This document shows positions 49,439 through 58,838 of a stretch of 59,926 nucleotides of DNA, piece after piece (position 1 is the stretch's first letter; every line of letters begins with the position of its first letter). Under the pieces are notes generated by a model. It was not told where the DNA came from. It did no database searches and worked only from the letters and a program-made list of their open reading frames with translations. Both the position numbers and the translations under genes were made by a program. Location of the stretch: the NCBI RefSeq assembly GCF_021568795.1, contig NZ_JAKGUE010000018.1, forward strand, positions 1 to 59,926, given 5' to 3'. The stretch is from Dethiosulfovibrio faecalis. Lineage in GTDB: Bacteria > Synergistota > Synergistia > Synergistales > Dethiosulfovibrionaceae.

Positions 49439-52057
49439 TCAGTCTATCAGGCCCAAAGCGGCCCACCCCGCCGCCATCCTGGCCACCGGGACCCTGAAGG
49501 GAGAGCAGCTGACGTAGTTCAATCCGAGACCGTGACAGAAGGCCACGCTCTTCGGGTTCCCTCCGTGTTCGCCGCAGATTCCTATGGACATATCCGGCCT
49601 GGCCTCCCTGCCTCTCTCGAAGGCGATAGCCATGAGCTCCCCCACTCCATCCCTGTCCAGAACGTGGAAGGGACTTGCGGGGAAGATTCCCTTGTCCACA
49701 TATTCCTTCATGAACTTGGACTCCACGTCGTCCCTGGAGAAACCCAGACAGGTCTGGGTCAGGTCGTTGGTCCCGAAGCTGAAGAACTCGGCGTCCTCCG
49801 CCAGCTCGGCGGCCCGTAGAGCCGCCCTGGGAAGCTCGATCATGGTGCCTACCAGATACCTTAGAGAGCCCTGAGGATACTCGGACGCTACGGACTCGAC
49901 CATCTCCCTCAACAGCGTCATCTCTCCCTTGGTCTGTACCAGAGGCATCATTATCTCCACCTTCAGGTCCACGTCCGAAAGGGAGGACATGGCGTCGAAT
50001 ATCGCCCGGATCTGCATTCCGTAGATCTCGGGATAGACTATGCCCAACCGGCATCCACGGAAACCCAGCATGGGATTCACCTCTCGAAGAGACTCAGCCC
50101 GGGCCTTCATCTTTCGGAGTTTCGACGGGTCATCCCCTGCGGAGTCGGCCTCGGCTATCCGTTTATCCAGCTCCGGTATCTTGGGCAGAAATTCGTGAAG
50201 AGGCGGATCGAGCAACCTGACTATGACCGGAAGACCGTCCATCTCTCGGAATATGCCTACGAAATCCTCCACCTGCATGGCCCGAAGCTCGTCCAACGCC
50301 TCCTGCCTCTCCTCTAGAGACTCGGCCACGACCATCCTCTGCATCACGGGGAAACGATCCTCCGCCATGAACATATGCTCGGTTCGACAGAGACCTATTC
50401 CCTTGGCCCCGAAGGATCGAGCCCTCTTGGCGTCCTCCGGGGTATCCCCGTTGGCCCATACCTGAAGGTCCGCCGCCTCGTCGGCCCAGTCGAGCACCGT
50501 ATTCAGCTCGTCGGATATGGACGGCAGGGAGAGAGGAACCTCTCCCGCTATGACCCTTCCGGTGGAACCGTCGACCGTGATGAAGTCGCCCTTCAAGAAC
50601 TCTCTGCCCTCGGTCAGAAGGCGCCCTCCCTCCAGGTCGATCGAGATATCCTCCGCCCCGCTGACGCAGGGCTTACCCAGACCCCGAGCCACCACGGCGG
50701 CGTGACTGGTCATCCCCCCACGGGAGGTCAGTATGCCCTTGGCGGCGTAGAGGCCGTGTATATCGTCCGGCGTGGTCTCCGGGCGCACCAACACCACCGA
50801 CTCGCCCTTCTCGGCCATGGTCACCGCCTCGTCGGGATCGAAGACGATACGCCCTACCGCGGCCCCCGGAGAGGCGGGAAGCCCTCGGGATACGACCTCG
50901 GGAACGCAGTTCGGATCGATCTGACTGTGGAGAAGCCTCTCCACCTGTTCGGGAGAGATCCTGCCGAGTGCCTCGCGTCTGTCGATCAACCCCTCTTTCT
51001 CCATCTCGACGGCGACCCTGACCGCGGCCTCGGCGGACCTCTTTCCCGTCCTGGTCTGCAATATGTACAGCTTACCTCGTTCGACGGTGAACTCTATGTC
51101 CTGCATATCCTTGAAACGTCTCTCCAGACGGTCCGCCGTCGCCGTCAACTCCTCGAAGATCTCCGGCATCACCTTGGCCAGCTCCCCGATCGGCTGAGGG
51201 GTTCTTATCCCGGCGACCACGTCCTCTCCCTGGGCGTTGACCAGGAACTCCCCGTAGAGCTTCTTCTCTCCGTCGGCGGGGTTGCGACTGAAACAGACAC
51301 CGGTTCCGCTGTCGCCGCCCAGATTTCCATATACCATTGCCACGACGTTGACGGCGGTCCCCATGGAATCGTCTATGCAGTGAATTTTCCTGTAGGTCTT
51401 CGCCCTGGCGGTGTTCCAGCTGTCGAAGACCGCCTCTACCGCCTCCCTCAGCTGGATCCAGGGATCGGAGGGGAAGGTCTCTCCAGTAACCTCTTCGTAG
51501 AGGGACAGATAACGTTTAACCAACGAGGCCAGGGCCTCCGCGTCGAGCTGGTGATCGAAGGCCACTCCGTTGTCCCTTCGGACCTCCTCCAGGATCGACT
51601 CGAACCGCTCGGAGGGGGCCCCCTTGACCACGTTCCCGAACATCTGGATGAAACGCCTGTAGCTGTCCCAGGCGAAGCGGTCGTCTCCTACCATCTCGGC
51701 CAAGGCGGATCTGGTATCGTCGTTCAGCCCCAGATTCAAGATCGTGTCCATCATGCCAGGCATGGAGACCGGGGCTCCGGACCGAACGGACACGAGAAGC
51801 GGCTCGGAACCGGAGCCGAAGGTCCTGCCGGTCTGTCTCTCCAGCCTCTCCAGAGCGGTCTCTACGTCGATCCACAGTGACTGGACGAAGGCCGTCCCCT
51901 CCTCCAGATAACGAAGACAGGCCTCGGTGGTAACGGTGAAACCTGGGGGAACGGCCAGCCCCTCCCTGACCATCTGGGCCAGGTTGGCTCCTTTACCTCC
52001 GAGAAGAGCCTTCATGTCGGACGAACCTTCGGAAAAGTCGTAGACGTACTTGATCAT
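49439..52057 (-). CDS. ppdK: Pyruvate, phosphate dikinase
   Basis: An 872-aa enzyme that interconverts pyruvate + ATP + Pi and PEP + AMP + PPi. The N-terminal ATP-grasp domain shows KGANLAQM and PGMMDTILNLGLND; the phosphohistidine domain has GGMTSHAAVVARG with catalytic H452; the C-terminal TIM barrel has GLCRTEHMF, MLGFRGCRLG, FSFGTNDLTQ and YVSCSPFRVP with the acid-base Cys. Length matches the prokaryotic family (about 870-890). The gene is preceded by a GGAGGTGG site and diverges from a YitT-family gene. Confidence 0.97.
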   Translation of the reverse strand: MIKYVYDFSEGSSDMKALLGGKGANLAQMVREGLAVPPGFTVTTEACLRYLEEGTAFVQSLWIDVETALERLERQTGRTFGSGSEPLLVSVRSGAPVSMPGMMDTILNLGLNDDTRSALAEMVGDDRFAWDSYRRFIQMFGNVVKGAPSERFESILEEVRRDNGVAFDHQLDAEALASLVKRYLSLYEEVTGETFPSDPWIQLREAVEAVFDSWNTARAKTYRKIHCIDDSMGTAVNVVAMVYGNLGGDSGTGVCFSRNPADGEKKLYGEFLVNAQGEDVVAGIRTPQPIGELAKVMPEIFEELTATADRLERRFKDMQDIEFTVERGKLYILQTRTGKRSAEAAVRVAVEMEKEGLIDRREALGRISPEQVERLLHSQIDPNCVPEVVSRGLPASPGAAVGRIVFDPDEAVTMAEKGESVVLVRPETTPDDIHGLYAAKGILTSRGGMTSHAAVVARGLGKPCVSGAEDISIDLEGGRLLTEGREFLKGDFITVDGSTGRVIAGEVPLSLPSISDELNTVLDWADEAADLQVWANGDTPEDAKRARSFGAKGIGLCRTEHMFMAEDRFPVMQRMVVAESLEERQEALDELRAMQVEDFVGIFREMDGLPVIVRLLDPPLHEFLPKIPELDKRIAEADSAGDDPSKLRKMKARAESLREVNPMLGFRGCRLGIVYPEIYGMQIRAIFDAMSSLSDVDLKVEIMMPLVQTKGEMTLLREMVESVASEYPQGSLRYLVGTMIELPRAALRAAELAEDAEFFSFGTNDLTQTCLGFSRDDVESKFMKEYVDKGIFPASPFHVLDRDGVGELMAIAFERGREARPDMSIGICGEHGGNPKSVAFCHGLGLNYVSCSPFRVPVARMAAGWAALGLID

Positions 52058-52210
52058 GCTCCACCTCCTGGATGTAGATTCTCTGTTTTCAAAAATGAAA
52101 ATACACCTTCATAATAACATTTTACCGTTCCTTATAAAAATAGCTTGTCCCGACTATAGCTTGTGCTAAACTCGAGACGCGACGGTAAAATAGATAGAGG
52201 AGGAAGGTTT

Positions 52211-53110
52211 TTGAGACATAACAAAACCCTTAAGGGAATGCTTGCCGAGACGAGAAGATTCATAAGAGAAGAGGGCAGGTCCCTGGTGGTGATAACCCTG
52301 GGGGCCATGATCTACGCCGTGGCCATACAGCTTTTCGTGATTCCCGCCAAACTTCCCGGAACTGGGGTCAACGGCATAGCCTTGCTGCTCAACTATATGT
52401 GGGAAATTCCTCTGGCGATACCGATATGGGGGCTCAACGCACTTCTTTTCATATACGGGTGGAAGGTCCTCCCTCGAAGGTTCACCCTTTGGAGCATCTA
52501 CGGAACCGCGGTGTTCACCGTGTTCCTGAAGGTAGCGGAGATATCTCTTCCCGTGCCGGTGATAGACGACAGGTTCCTCCTGATAGTGGTCGCCGGACTT
52601 CTCCAGGGAGCTCCCTACGCCATGATATTCACCGCAGGTGGCTCCCTAGGGGGAACCGACATCATCTCCATGGCGGTCCGCAGAAAGACGGGCATGGAGG
52701 TAAGTCAGTTCACCATGATAGCCAACATGCTGGTGATAGCGCTGTTCCTGATGGCGGTCAGCTTCGAGAACGTCGTTTACGGAGTGGTGCTGTCCTACAT
52801 AACCACCACCGTGATGGGAGGCTCCATGAGGTCCTTCGGATTGAGGAAGGAAGCCCTGATCGTCTGCAGCGACCCGGACCGGGTGCGTCATTTCATAACC
52901 CAGGAGCTGGGAAGAGGGGTCACTGTGTTCATCGGCAGAGGAGGCTTTTCCGACTCGCCGAGAGACATACTCATGACCCTTCTGACCGCCAGACAGGCCA
53001 TGCTGCTCAAACAATACCTTCAGAAGACCGACCCGAAGGCGTTCTTGCGACTCGCCGACGCCACGGAGGTTCTGGGACGGGGTTTCGGCAGCTGGAAGAA
53101 GGACGTCTGA
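52211..53110 (+). CDS. YitT-family (DUF161 + DUF2179) membrane protein
   Basis: A 299-aa protein with five to six N-terminal helices (IYAVAIQLFVIPAKLPGTGV, GGSLGGTDIISMAVRRKTG) and a cytoplasmic C-terminal DUF2179 domain (ALIVCSDPDRVRHFITQELG, GRGVTVFIGRGGFSDSPR). Molecular function is unknown for the family. TTG at 52211 follows GAGGAGGAAGG with ideal spacing, so it is preferred over the ATG at 52163, which has none. A -35/-10 pair (TTGTCC-16-TAAACT) lies at about 52146-52173. Confidence 0.88.
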   Translation: MRHNKTLKGMLAETRRFIREEGRSLVVITLGAMIYAVAIQLFVIPAKLPGTGVNGIALLLNYMWEIPLAIPIWGLNALLFIYGWKVLPRRFTLWSIYGTAVFTVFLKVAEISLPVPVIDDRFLLIVVAGLLQGAPYAMIFTAGGSLGGTDIISMAVRRKTGMEVSQFTMIANMLVIALFLMAVSFENVVYGVVLSYITTTVMGGSMRSFGLRKEALIVCSDPDRVRHFITQELGRGVTVFIGRGGFSDSPRDILMTLLTARQAMLLKQYLQKTDPKAFLRLADATEVLGRGFGSWKKDV

Positions 53111-53125
53111 TCCACTCTGCTACGC

Positions 53126-53163
53126 AAAAAGGGAGGGACGACCCAGGTCGTCCCTCCCTTTTT
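53126..53163. terminator. Bidirectional intrinsic terminator
   Basis: AAAAA-GGGAGGGACGACC-CA-GGTCGTCCCTCCC-TTTTT: a 13-bp perfect stem flanked by A and T tracts on both sides, serving the YitT-family gene and the converging flavoprotein gene. Confidence 0.93.
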
Positions 53164-53191
53164 GCGTTCCGAGTCGTATCGTCCAGAAGAG

Positions 53192-53926
53192 CTAGTTCCC
53201 TTCCCCTGTCTTCACTTTAGCCAGGCACTCGTCCCAATAGGCGTTGGCACGGGAGACGAAGACCTCCACATCCACGATGTCCCTTCTGAGAGTCTCGTGG
53301 GTCCCCTCGGAGATCCTCCCATCCCGGACGAACTCCTTTCCGGCGTTCCTGAGAGCATCGTAGTACCACTCGATATGGGGGATCAATTCCGGAAGACGCA
53401 GCATTCCTCCGCAGGGGCGAAGGATCGTCTCCGAGGGGGCGTCTCCGTGTCCCCTGAAGAGACAGGCAAACTGGGATATCAGGCCGTCGAAGTGGTGCAT
53501 CTCCGGAAAACCGCAGTTCGAGAACAGGAGGGTTTTCGTCAGAAAATGCCTTTCGTCCCTCATGGGATGGCAGTAGGAATCCCCTTCCTTGACTATGTGA
53601 GGATCCACCGTGGGGAGAGTCCTCTCCAGAACCGTCTTCAACATGGCCGTCATTCCGTAATGATACAGGGGAGTCCCCCATATCACGGCGTCGGAGCCTT
53701 TTATGGCCTCCAGCACCATATCCATATCGTCCCTCTGGATACACCTGCCGGGAGTATCGGTCCAACAGGCGAAGCAGCCCCTACAAAAGCCTACGTTCAG
53801 ATCCCTGACGTATATGGTATCCGTATCGGCTCCCTCCGCATGGGCTCCCTCGAAAAAGAGGTCTATCATCCTTTGGGTATTGCTTTCCTCTCCCCTAGGA
53901 CTTCCGTTTATAGCCAGAATTCTCAT
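53192..53926 (-). CDS. Flavodoxin-fold NAD(P)H/FMN reductase with CxxC (iron-sulfur-flavoprotein type)
   Basis: A 244-aa flavoprotein. The N-terminal strand and FMN-phosphate loop are ILAINGSPRGEESNT; FCRGCFACW plus the downstream C (GRCIQ) form the compact cysteine motif of iron-sulfur flavoproteins, and IWGTPLYHYGMTAMLK is the second flavin loop. A C-terminal helical extension follows. Such enzymes move electrons from NAD(P)H or ferredoxin to small acceptors. ATG 53926 has GGGGGGG just upstream. It lies 34 bases downstream of a disulfide-reductase-like gene, probably its partner. Confidence 0.82.
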   Translation of the reverse strand: MRILAINGSPRGEESNTQRMIDLFFEGAHAEGADTDTIYVRDLNVGFCRGCFACWTDTPGRCIQRDDMDMVLEAIKGSDAVIWGTPLYHYGMTAMLKTVLERTLPTVDPHIVKEGDSYCHPMRDERHFLTKTLLFSNCGFPEMHHFDGLISQFACLFRGHGDAPSETILRPCGGMLRLPELIPHIEWYYDALRNAGKEFVRDGRISEGTHETLRRDIVDVEVFVSRANAYWDECLAKVKTGEGN

Positions 53927-53960
53927 CGACGTCCCCCCCCCACTCTGGATTTTCCGTCGA

Positions 53961-55592
53961 CTAAAGCCGATCGGTATCGCCGTCATCCCCATTGCCCGAA
54001 AGAACCTCCTCCGATCCGGTCCCTATGGGCTCGGGCCGAGGATCGTCGGTTGGACTTTGCCTCTTTGCCTCTTTGGCCGCCTTGAGCTCCTCCCTCTGGG
54101 CCCTGTCCTTGACCTTCGACAGCAGGACCATCCAGATCTGAAGTATCGACCGTTTCAGAGGGGTCATGGTCCTTCCGCGCCAGATATCCGCGGCCCTTCG
54201 GAAAACGGCAGCCTCGGTGGGATAGGGATGGGGAACCCAGGAGAGGTCGCCTAACTTGATCCCTTCGTGCATCGCCAGGGCCAGCTCCGATATCATGTCG
54301 CCCGCCCTGGGAGCGACGAGAGTGGCCCCCAGCACTCGGCCTCTGCGGTTTACCACTACCTTGAGGAACCCCTCGGTAGCGCCGTCGATCCTGGAGCGAT
54401 CCATGTCCTCCATGTTCACCTTTATCTCGCTGACCTTCTTGCCCTCCGCCAGAGCCTGATCGAGGGTTACCCCGACATAGGCGACCTCGGGGGTGGTGTA
54501 GACGCAATGGGTCATGCCCGACGGGTCGTAGGTCCTCTTCACCGGAAGGAAGGCGTTCTTCAGGGCGATCTTAGCCGACAGTATCGCCCCGTGGGTGGAG
54601 CAGGGAGTCAGACAGACATCTCCGGCGCAGAAAATCCTTTGATTCTCGGTCCTTAAATGTCTATCGACCTTTATGCCGTCTCGCCACTCGATTCCGGCAT
54701 CCTCCAGCCCCAACCCCTCCAGCCGAGGGGTCCTCCCGGTCGCCAGGAGGAGCCGCTCCCCTCGAACCTGAAACTCGCCGTCTCCGGAGGAACATCTAAG
54801 TACCGGATCTCCGCCCTCTTCCTCGACCGACAGGACGTCCACTCCAAGACGGAGATCCACTCCGTCCGCCTCCAGGGCGCGACGGACCATCCCGGACGCC
54901 TCCGGCTCTCCATAGGGAAGCAGACAGCGACGATCCTGGATCAGGGTCACCGAGGAACCCAGACGCCGAAAGGCCTGGGCCAGTTCGCATCCCATGGCTC
55001 CGCCTCCCAGGACGACCATGGACCTCGGGAGCTCCTCGAGATCGAAGACCGTCTCGTCCGTGAGGTACTCGACCTCATTCAGCCCCGGTATCGAGGGTAT
55101 CATCGGAACGGATCCCGTAGCGATTATGGCCCTGGTGAACTCGATCTTACGGCCTTCCACCGTCACGGAACGGGGAGAGTCGAAGACGGCCCTGCCGGGG
55201 AACACGTCGACCCCCTCGCTCAACAGTCGAAGAGCCGAGTCCTCGCCGCCCAGGAGGGCCCTCAGATCGGACATACGCTTCCTCACAGACTGAAAATCGA
55301 CCGACACCTCTCCCACCGACACCCCTAAGGCGGAAGATTTTTTAACGTCTTGGGCCCGACGGCCCGACGCCACGAACGTCTTGGAGGGAACGCATCCCGA
55401 ATGGAGCCTCTCCCCTCCCAGAAGGGAGCTCTCGATCAAAGCGACCCTGGCTCCCATCCGGGCCCCCTCGACGGCTGCGGTCAAACCGGCTGACCCCGCC
55501 CCCACGACCAACAGATCGTACCTATCTATCCCGTCGGAACGGCTGCCCTCCTTGGGTCTCAACCCATCGGGATAGACGATCCTTTCCCTCAT
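53961..55592 (-). CDS. Pyridine nucleotide-disulfide oxidoreductase-like protein lacking one redox Cys
   Basis: A 543-aa FAD protein of the mercuric reductase / dihydrolipoamide dehydrogenase fold: FAD site VVGAGSAGLTAA, NAD site VVLGGGAMGCELAQ, FAD ribityl motif IFCAGDVC, and C-terminal dimer domain with HPYPTEAAVF. The family active site GG-(E/D)-C-L-x-x-G-C-V-P-S-K is here GGERLHSGCVPSK: the first Cys is Arg (AGG). The redox disulfide cannot form, so a classical mechanism is excluded. A 50-residue charged C-terminal tail is added. ATG 55592 follows GGAGGTG; upstream in-frame codons to 55634 lack a site. Confidence 0.85.
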   Translation of the reverse strand: MRERIVYPDGLRPKEGSRSDGIDRYDLLVVGAGSAGLTAAVEGARMGARVALIESSLLGGERLHSGCVPSKTFVASGRRAQDVKKSSALGVSVGEVSVDFQSVRKRMSDLRALLGGEDSALRLLSEGVDVFPGRAVFDSPRSVTVEGRKIEFTRAIIATGSVPMIPSIPGLNEVEYLTDETVFDLEELPRSMVVLGGGAMGCELAQAFRRLGSSVTLIQDRRCLLPYGEPEASGMVRRALEADGVDLRLGVDVLSVEEEGGDPVLRCSSGDGEFQVRGERLLLATGRTPRLEGLGLEDAGIEWRDGIKVDRHLRTENQRIFCAGDVCLTPCSTHGAILSAKIALKNAFLPVKRTYDPSGMTHCVYTTPEVAYVGVTLDQALAEGKKVSEIKVNMEDMDRSRIDGATEGFLKVVVNRRGRVLGATLVAPRAGDMISELALAMHEGIKLGDLSWVPHPYPTEAAVFRRAADIWRGRTMTPLKRSILQIWMVLLSKVKDRAQREELKAAKEAKRQSPTDDPRPEPIGTGSEEVLSGNGDDGDTDRL

Positions 55593-55641
55593 GAAGACAC
55601 CTCCAGTCTTCTTACATAAATCCCGTTCCATCATAGCATCA

Positions 55642-55687
55642 GGAGGACGAAAGTGGAGGCGTTATCGAGCCTCCACTTTCGTCCTCC
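55642..55687. repeat. 19-bp perfect inverted repeat between two minus-strand genes
   Basis: GGAGGACGAAAGTGGAGGC-N8-GCCTCCACTTTCGTCCTCC. Neither side is followed by a T tract. It lies 20 bases after the diguanylate cyclase stop and about 50 bases before the start of the next gene, so it may stabilise mRNA ends or act as a weak or Rho-dependent stop. Confidence 0.8.
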
Positions 55688-55706
55688 CGGAAATCAAAGC
55701 TAAACT

Positions 55707-56909
55707 CTACGGCCGGAATCTCCTTCCACCGTCGATCTTGCTCTCCGCCTCGTTCAACAGCAACCTGGGCGAAGCCCCTCGGGTTATCCTGGCCGTTCCC
55801 ATCGACACCGAGATAGGCCATCCGTACCTGTGGCCGAGAGCGACGAGCGACTTTCGAAGCTCCTCCGCCCTGTCGGAGGCGTCGTGTTCGCTCATGGGAG
55901 ACACTAGAACGAGAAATTCGTCCCCTCCTCGGCGGGCGGCAAACTCCCCTTCCTTCAGGGAATCCTTGATGGTCTCCCCTATCCGGGCGAGGACCTCGTC
56001 CCCTCCTTGATGACCCAAGACGTCGTTTATCCTGCTGAAATCGTCCAGGTCGAGCAGAAACAGCCACCCTCCGGAATCGCACATCCTATCCAACGTGGCC
56101 ATACCGTGGGACCGATCGTAAAGACCGGTCAGGGAGTCCGTGACCGAAAGATCGGCGATACGTTCCATGGCCTCGTCCAACCTTCCGGTCTTGTCGATCA
56201 GACGGACCTCCAGGTCGGAACCCTTTTCCTCGAGCTCGGCGACCTTTTCGGCAAGCGCGTTGGAATACCTGCGATAGGCCAGCAGAAACGGCAGGGACAT
56301 CAGCACGAAGAAGGCCGATACGGCGAGGCTGGTGAGCCCTCTCCTGAAGATGGAATGCCACATGAAACCTACGTCCATGTCGGCGCAGGCTAGATATTTC
56401 CTGCCTTCCTCGGACCTCATGGGATAGGCTATCGATCGATAGGTCCCCCATCTGTCGGTATAGGTAACCCAGACCGGCTTCTCCGACTCGTAGGCCCTCT
56501 GGAACTCCACCGGGGCCTCCGGATAGGGATAGTAATACCATCGGGCCCTCTCGGCCGCCTCCTCCTCCGTCACGGTGGGAGCGGAGAAGAAAAACCGCCC
56601 TCCATCCTCTATCAGGGTATAGACCCAGGCGAAACCGGTCCTGGAGACGTAATCCCCGAATACCCTACGATTTCGCAGCTCCTCCTCCTTGGATATGGCA
56701 TAGGGGGTGGTGGCCCTGTCGTGAAAGTCGGGAGCCAGCATGGACGGAAGAGCCAGAGCTGCCAGCTCGAGCTGACGATCCGCCTCCCTCATGACCTCCA
56801 CCTTGGCGTCGTAAAGGGATACGGCCACATAGGCCAGGACGATCAAAGCCAGGAAGACCAGGCCCCTTTTCAAGGTGGTCCTTAAATTTAAAATTTCATC
56901 TCGCTTCAT
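55707..56909 (-). CDS. Membrane-bound diguanylate cyclase
   Basis: A 400-aa protein with two TM helices (about 15-33 and 214-235) flanking an extracellular sensor (residues 35-210; FAWVYTLIEDGGRFFFSAP and DADMDVGF-like segments, Cache-like), a coiled coil (ALAEKVAELEEKGSDLEVRL), and a C-terminal GGDEF domain with D-x-L-T-G-L-Y-D and intact RRGGDEF. It makes c-di-GMP in response to an external signal. No clear RxxD inhibitory site precedes GGDEF. ATG 56909 follows AGGAGGCG; the frame runs further upstream into the transporter gene without a start site. Confidence 0.87.
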   Translation of the reverse strand: MKRDEILNLRTTLKRGLVFLALIVLAYVAVSLYDAKVEVMREADRQLELAALALPSMLAPDFHDRATTPYAISKEEELRNRRVFGDYVSRTGFAWVYTLIEDGGRFFFSAPTVTEEEAAERARWYYYPYPEAPVEFQRAYESEKPVWVTYTDRWGTYRSIAYPMRSEEGRKYLACADMDVGFMWHSIFRRGLTSLAVSAFFVLMSLPFLLAYRRYSNALAEKVAELEEKGSDLEVRLIDKTGRLDEAMERIADLSVTDSLTGLYDRSHGMATLDRMCDSGGWLFLLDLDDFSRINDVLGHQGGDEVLARIGETIKDSLKEGEFAARRGGDEFLVLVSPMSEHDASDRAEELRKSLVALGHRYGWPISVSMGTARITRGASPRLLLNEAESKIDGGRRFRP

Positions 56910-57004
56910 CGGCGCCTCCTGTAAGACGATCGGCCGTCTCGGATATTTCCTCGAAGGATACCCCCCTATGATAAGAGGAAGCGTTTCAGAAAGCAAGAAA
57001 GAGA

Positions 57005-58282
57005 TTATAGATAGACGACCCAGAGATAAACGGAACACACCGCCATGGATATCAACATAACCGGGAACCCCACCTTCAAGAAACCTCCGAAAGTGATCGG
57101 ATGTTCCGTTCTGGAGACCATTCCCGCCACTATGACGTTGGCACTGGCTCCGACCAGGCTGCCGTTGCCACCCAGACAGGCTCCGAGGGCCAGAGCCCAC
57201 CAGAGCGGGGTCACGTTCATGGCGGTAAGGGTCCCGATACTCTTTATGAGAGGTATCATGGTCGCCACGAAGGGAATGTTGTCTATGAAAGCAGATGCGA
57301 AGGCCGACACCCATAGGACCATGAAGGTCGTCAACATGAGGTTTCCCGAGGTGAGTTTGACCACCTCACCTGCCAGGAACTCTATTACACCCAGTCCCTC
57401 CAGGGTCCCCACCAGGATGAAGAGCCCCACGAAGAAAAAGATGGTCCCCCACTCGACCTCCAGGAGCAACTCCTCCGGGTTGACGTCGGCTATCACCATC
57501 AATATAGCCGCTCCCGCCAGGGCCACCGTGGCGGACTCGTAGCCCAGCATCTGATGGAAGACGAACCCCGCCATGACCAGTCCCAGCACGGCCAGACATT
57601 TGACCAGAAGACGATGGTCCGAGATCTCCAGGTCCGGATTCATCGACATTATCTCCGCCTTGGCCTTCTCCTTGACCGTCAGATGGCGGCCGTAGACGAA
57701 ACGGCAGAAGACCAGCACCACCGCCAGAATTATCAAAGCCGGAGGGGCCAGGTTCTCCATGAAATCCAGAAACCCCAGGTCGGTGGCCCCGCCTATCATT
57801 ATGTTGGGCGGGTCTCCTATCAGGGTGGCGGTGCCTCCGACGTTGGAGGCCAGTATCTCCGGCATCAAGAAGTAGATCGGATTCAACTCCAGGACATCGC
57901 ATATGACCATGGTCACCGGGGCCACAAGCAGAACGGTGGTCACGTTGTCCAGAAAGGCGGACGAGACGGCGGTAAGCAGCACGAACAGAACCATTATCCT
58001 CCATGGGTCGCCCTTGGCTATCTGTGCCGCCTTTATGGCCACGTACTGAAATACGCCGGTCCTCTTAGTCACTGTAACTATCAGCATCATTCCCACCAAC
58101 AGGGTTATGGTGTTGAAATCCACCGAGGCTATGGCCTCCTCCTGCGAGATGGCCCTCATCAAGAGCATCGCCGACGCCCCCGCCAGGGCCACGGAGATGC
58201 GGTTCATCTTCTCCGCCACTATGAGACCGTAGGTGACCAGGAAGACCGTCACGGCGGCGGCGATATGGAAATCGAGGGTCAT
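57005..58282 (-). CDS. ArsB/NhaD-type ion transporter (IT superfamily)
   Basis: A 425-aa membrane protein with 11-12 helices in two inverted halves, each with a re-entrant motif: SSAFLDNVTTVLLVAPVT and later ASAFIDNIPFVATMIPLI; also VGGTATLIGDPPNIMIGG and ACLGGNGSLVGASANVI. These are the hallmarks of the ArsB/NhaD/P-protein group, which move arsenite, Na+/H+ or organic anions. The first residues are preceded by a site within the upstream gene's end, and the ATG lies one base after that gene's stop. The substrate is unknown. Confidence 0.88.
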   Translation of the reverse strand: MTLDFHIAAAVTVFLVTYGLIVAEKMNRISVALAGASAMLLMRAISQEEAIASVDFNTITLLVGMMLIVTVTKRTGVFQYVAIKAAQIAKGDPWRIMVLFVLLTAVSSAFLDNVTTVLLVAPVTMVICDVLELNPIYFLMPEILASNVGGTATLIGDPPNIMIGGATDLGFLDFMENLAPPALIILAVVLVFCRFVYGRHLTVKEKAKAEIMSMNPDLEISDHRLLVKCLAVLGLVMAGFVFHQMLGYESATVALAGAAILMVIADVNPEELLLEVEWGTIFFFVGLFILVGTLEGLGVIEFLAGEVVKLTSGNLMLTTFMVLWVSAFASAFIDNIPFVATMIPLIKSIGTLTAMNVTPLWWALALGACLGGNGSLVGASANVIVAGMVSRTEHPITFGGFLKVGFPVMLISMAVCSVYLWVVYL

Positions 58283-58283
58283 C

Positions 58284-58838
58284 TCAATCGTCCTCGCGAT
58301 CTGGAGGGACTTCCCCTTCCCGATCCAGACAGAAGGGCTCGGTGTCGAAGTAGACCCTATCGCTGTGACCTCTTATGGCGTCGAACACACCGTGAAGGTG
58401 CCCCAGAGAATCCCTTATGGTGGCGATGTCCTCCGGCTTTACGTCGTAGTAGAGACAGATCGAGTCCAGACGCCGGGCTAGAAAACGAAGATCCGAGTTC
58501 ATATCGATCAACTCTTTGAAGTGACTGGACCGAGCCAGCTGCTTTATCTGGGCTATGTCGTTCCTTATCGACTCGACCACGTCCTTCTCCGAGTCGAAGG
58601 TTCCGGCCGGCTGAGGATAGGGAGTGACCCTCTCCAGAAAAAACTGTCCCTTCCTGTTCAAATTGTAGACGTACTTAACCTTGACCCCTTCGACCTCGAA
58701 CCTTATGTAGCAGAGAAAGGAATTTATAACCTCTATCTTCGCCCCCATCTGCTTGAGCCTCATCTCCTGGGTGCTGAGCTCGGCCTTGAGATAGGGCCTA
58801 GGTCCCCTTTCCACTCTTCTCGAATGTCTTTCCGGCAT
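58284..58838 (-). CDS. Hypothetical 184-aa protein upstream of the transporter
   Basis: A soluble, helical-looking protein. Recognisable pieces are an N-terminal basic tail (MPERHSRRVERGPRPY), a beta segment SFLCYIRFEVEGVKVKYVYNLNRKGQFFLERVTPYP, a helical middle (EKDVVESIRNDIAQIKQL), and an acidic C-terminus. No catalytic motif is visible. ATG 58838 is chosen because GGAGGTAAG precedes it; open codons extend to 58895. It is translationally coupled to the transporter gene (one-base gap), so an accessory or regulatory role is likely. I recognise no family. Confidence 0.7.
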   Translation of the reverse strand: MPERHSRRVERGPRPYLKAELSTQEMRLKQMGAKIEVINSFLCYIRFEVEGVKVKYVYNLNRKGQFFLERVTPYPQPAGTFDSEKDVVESIRNDIAQIKQLARSSHFKELIDMNSDLRFLARRLDSICLYYDVKPEDIATIRDSLGHLHGVFDAIRGHSDRVYFDTEPFCLDREGEVPPDREDD

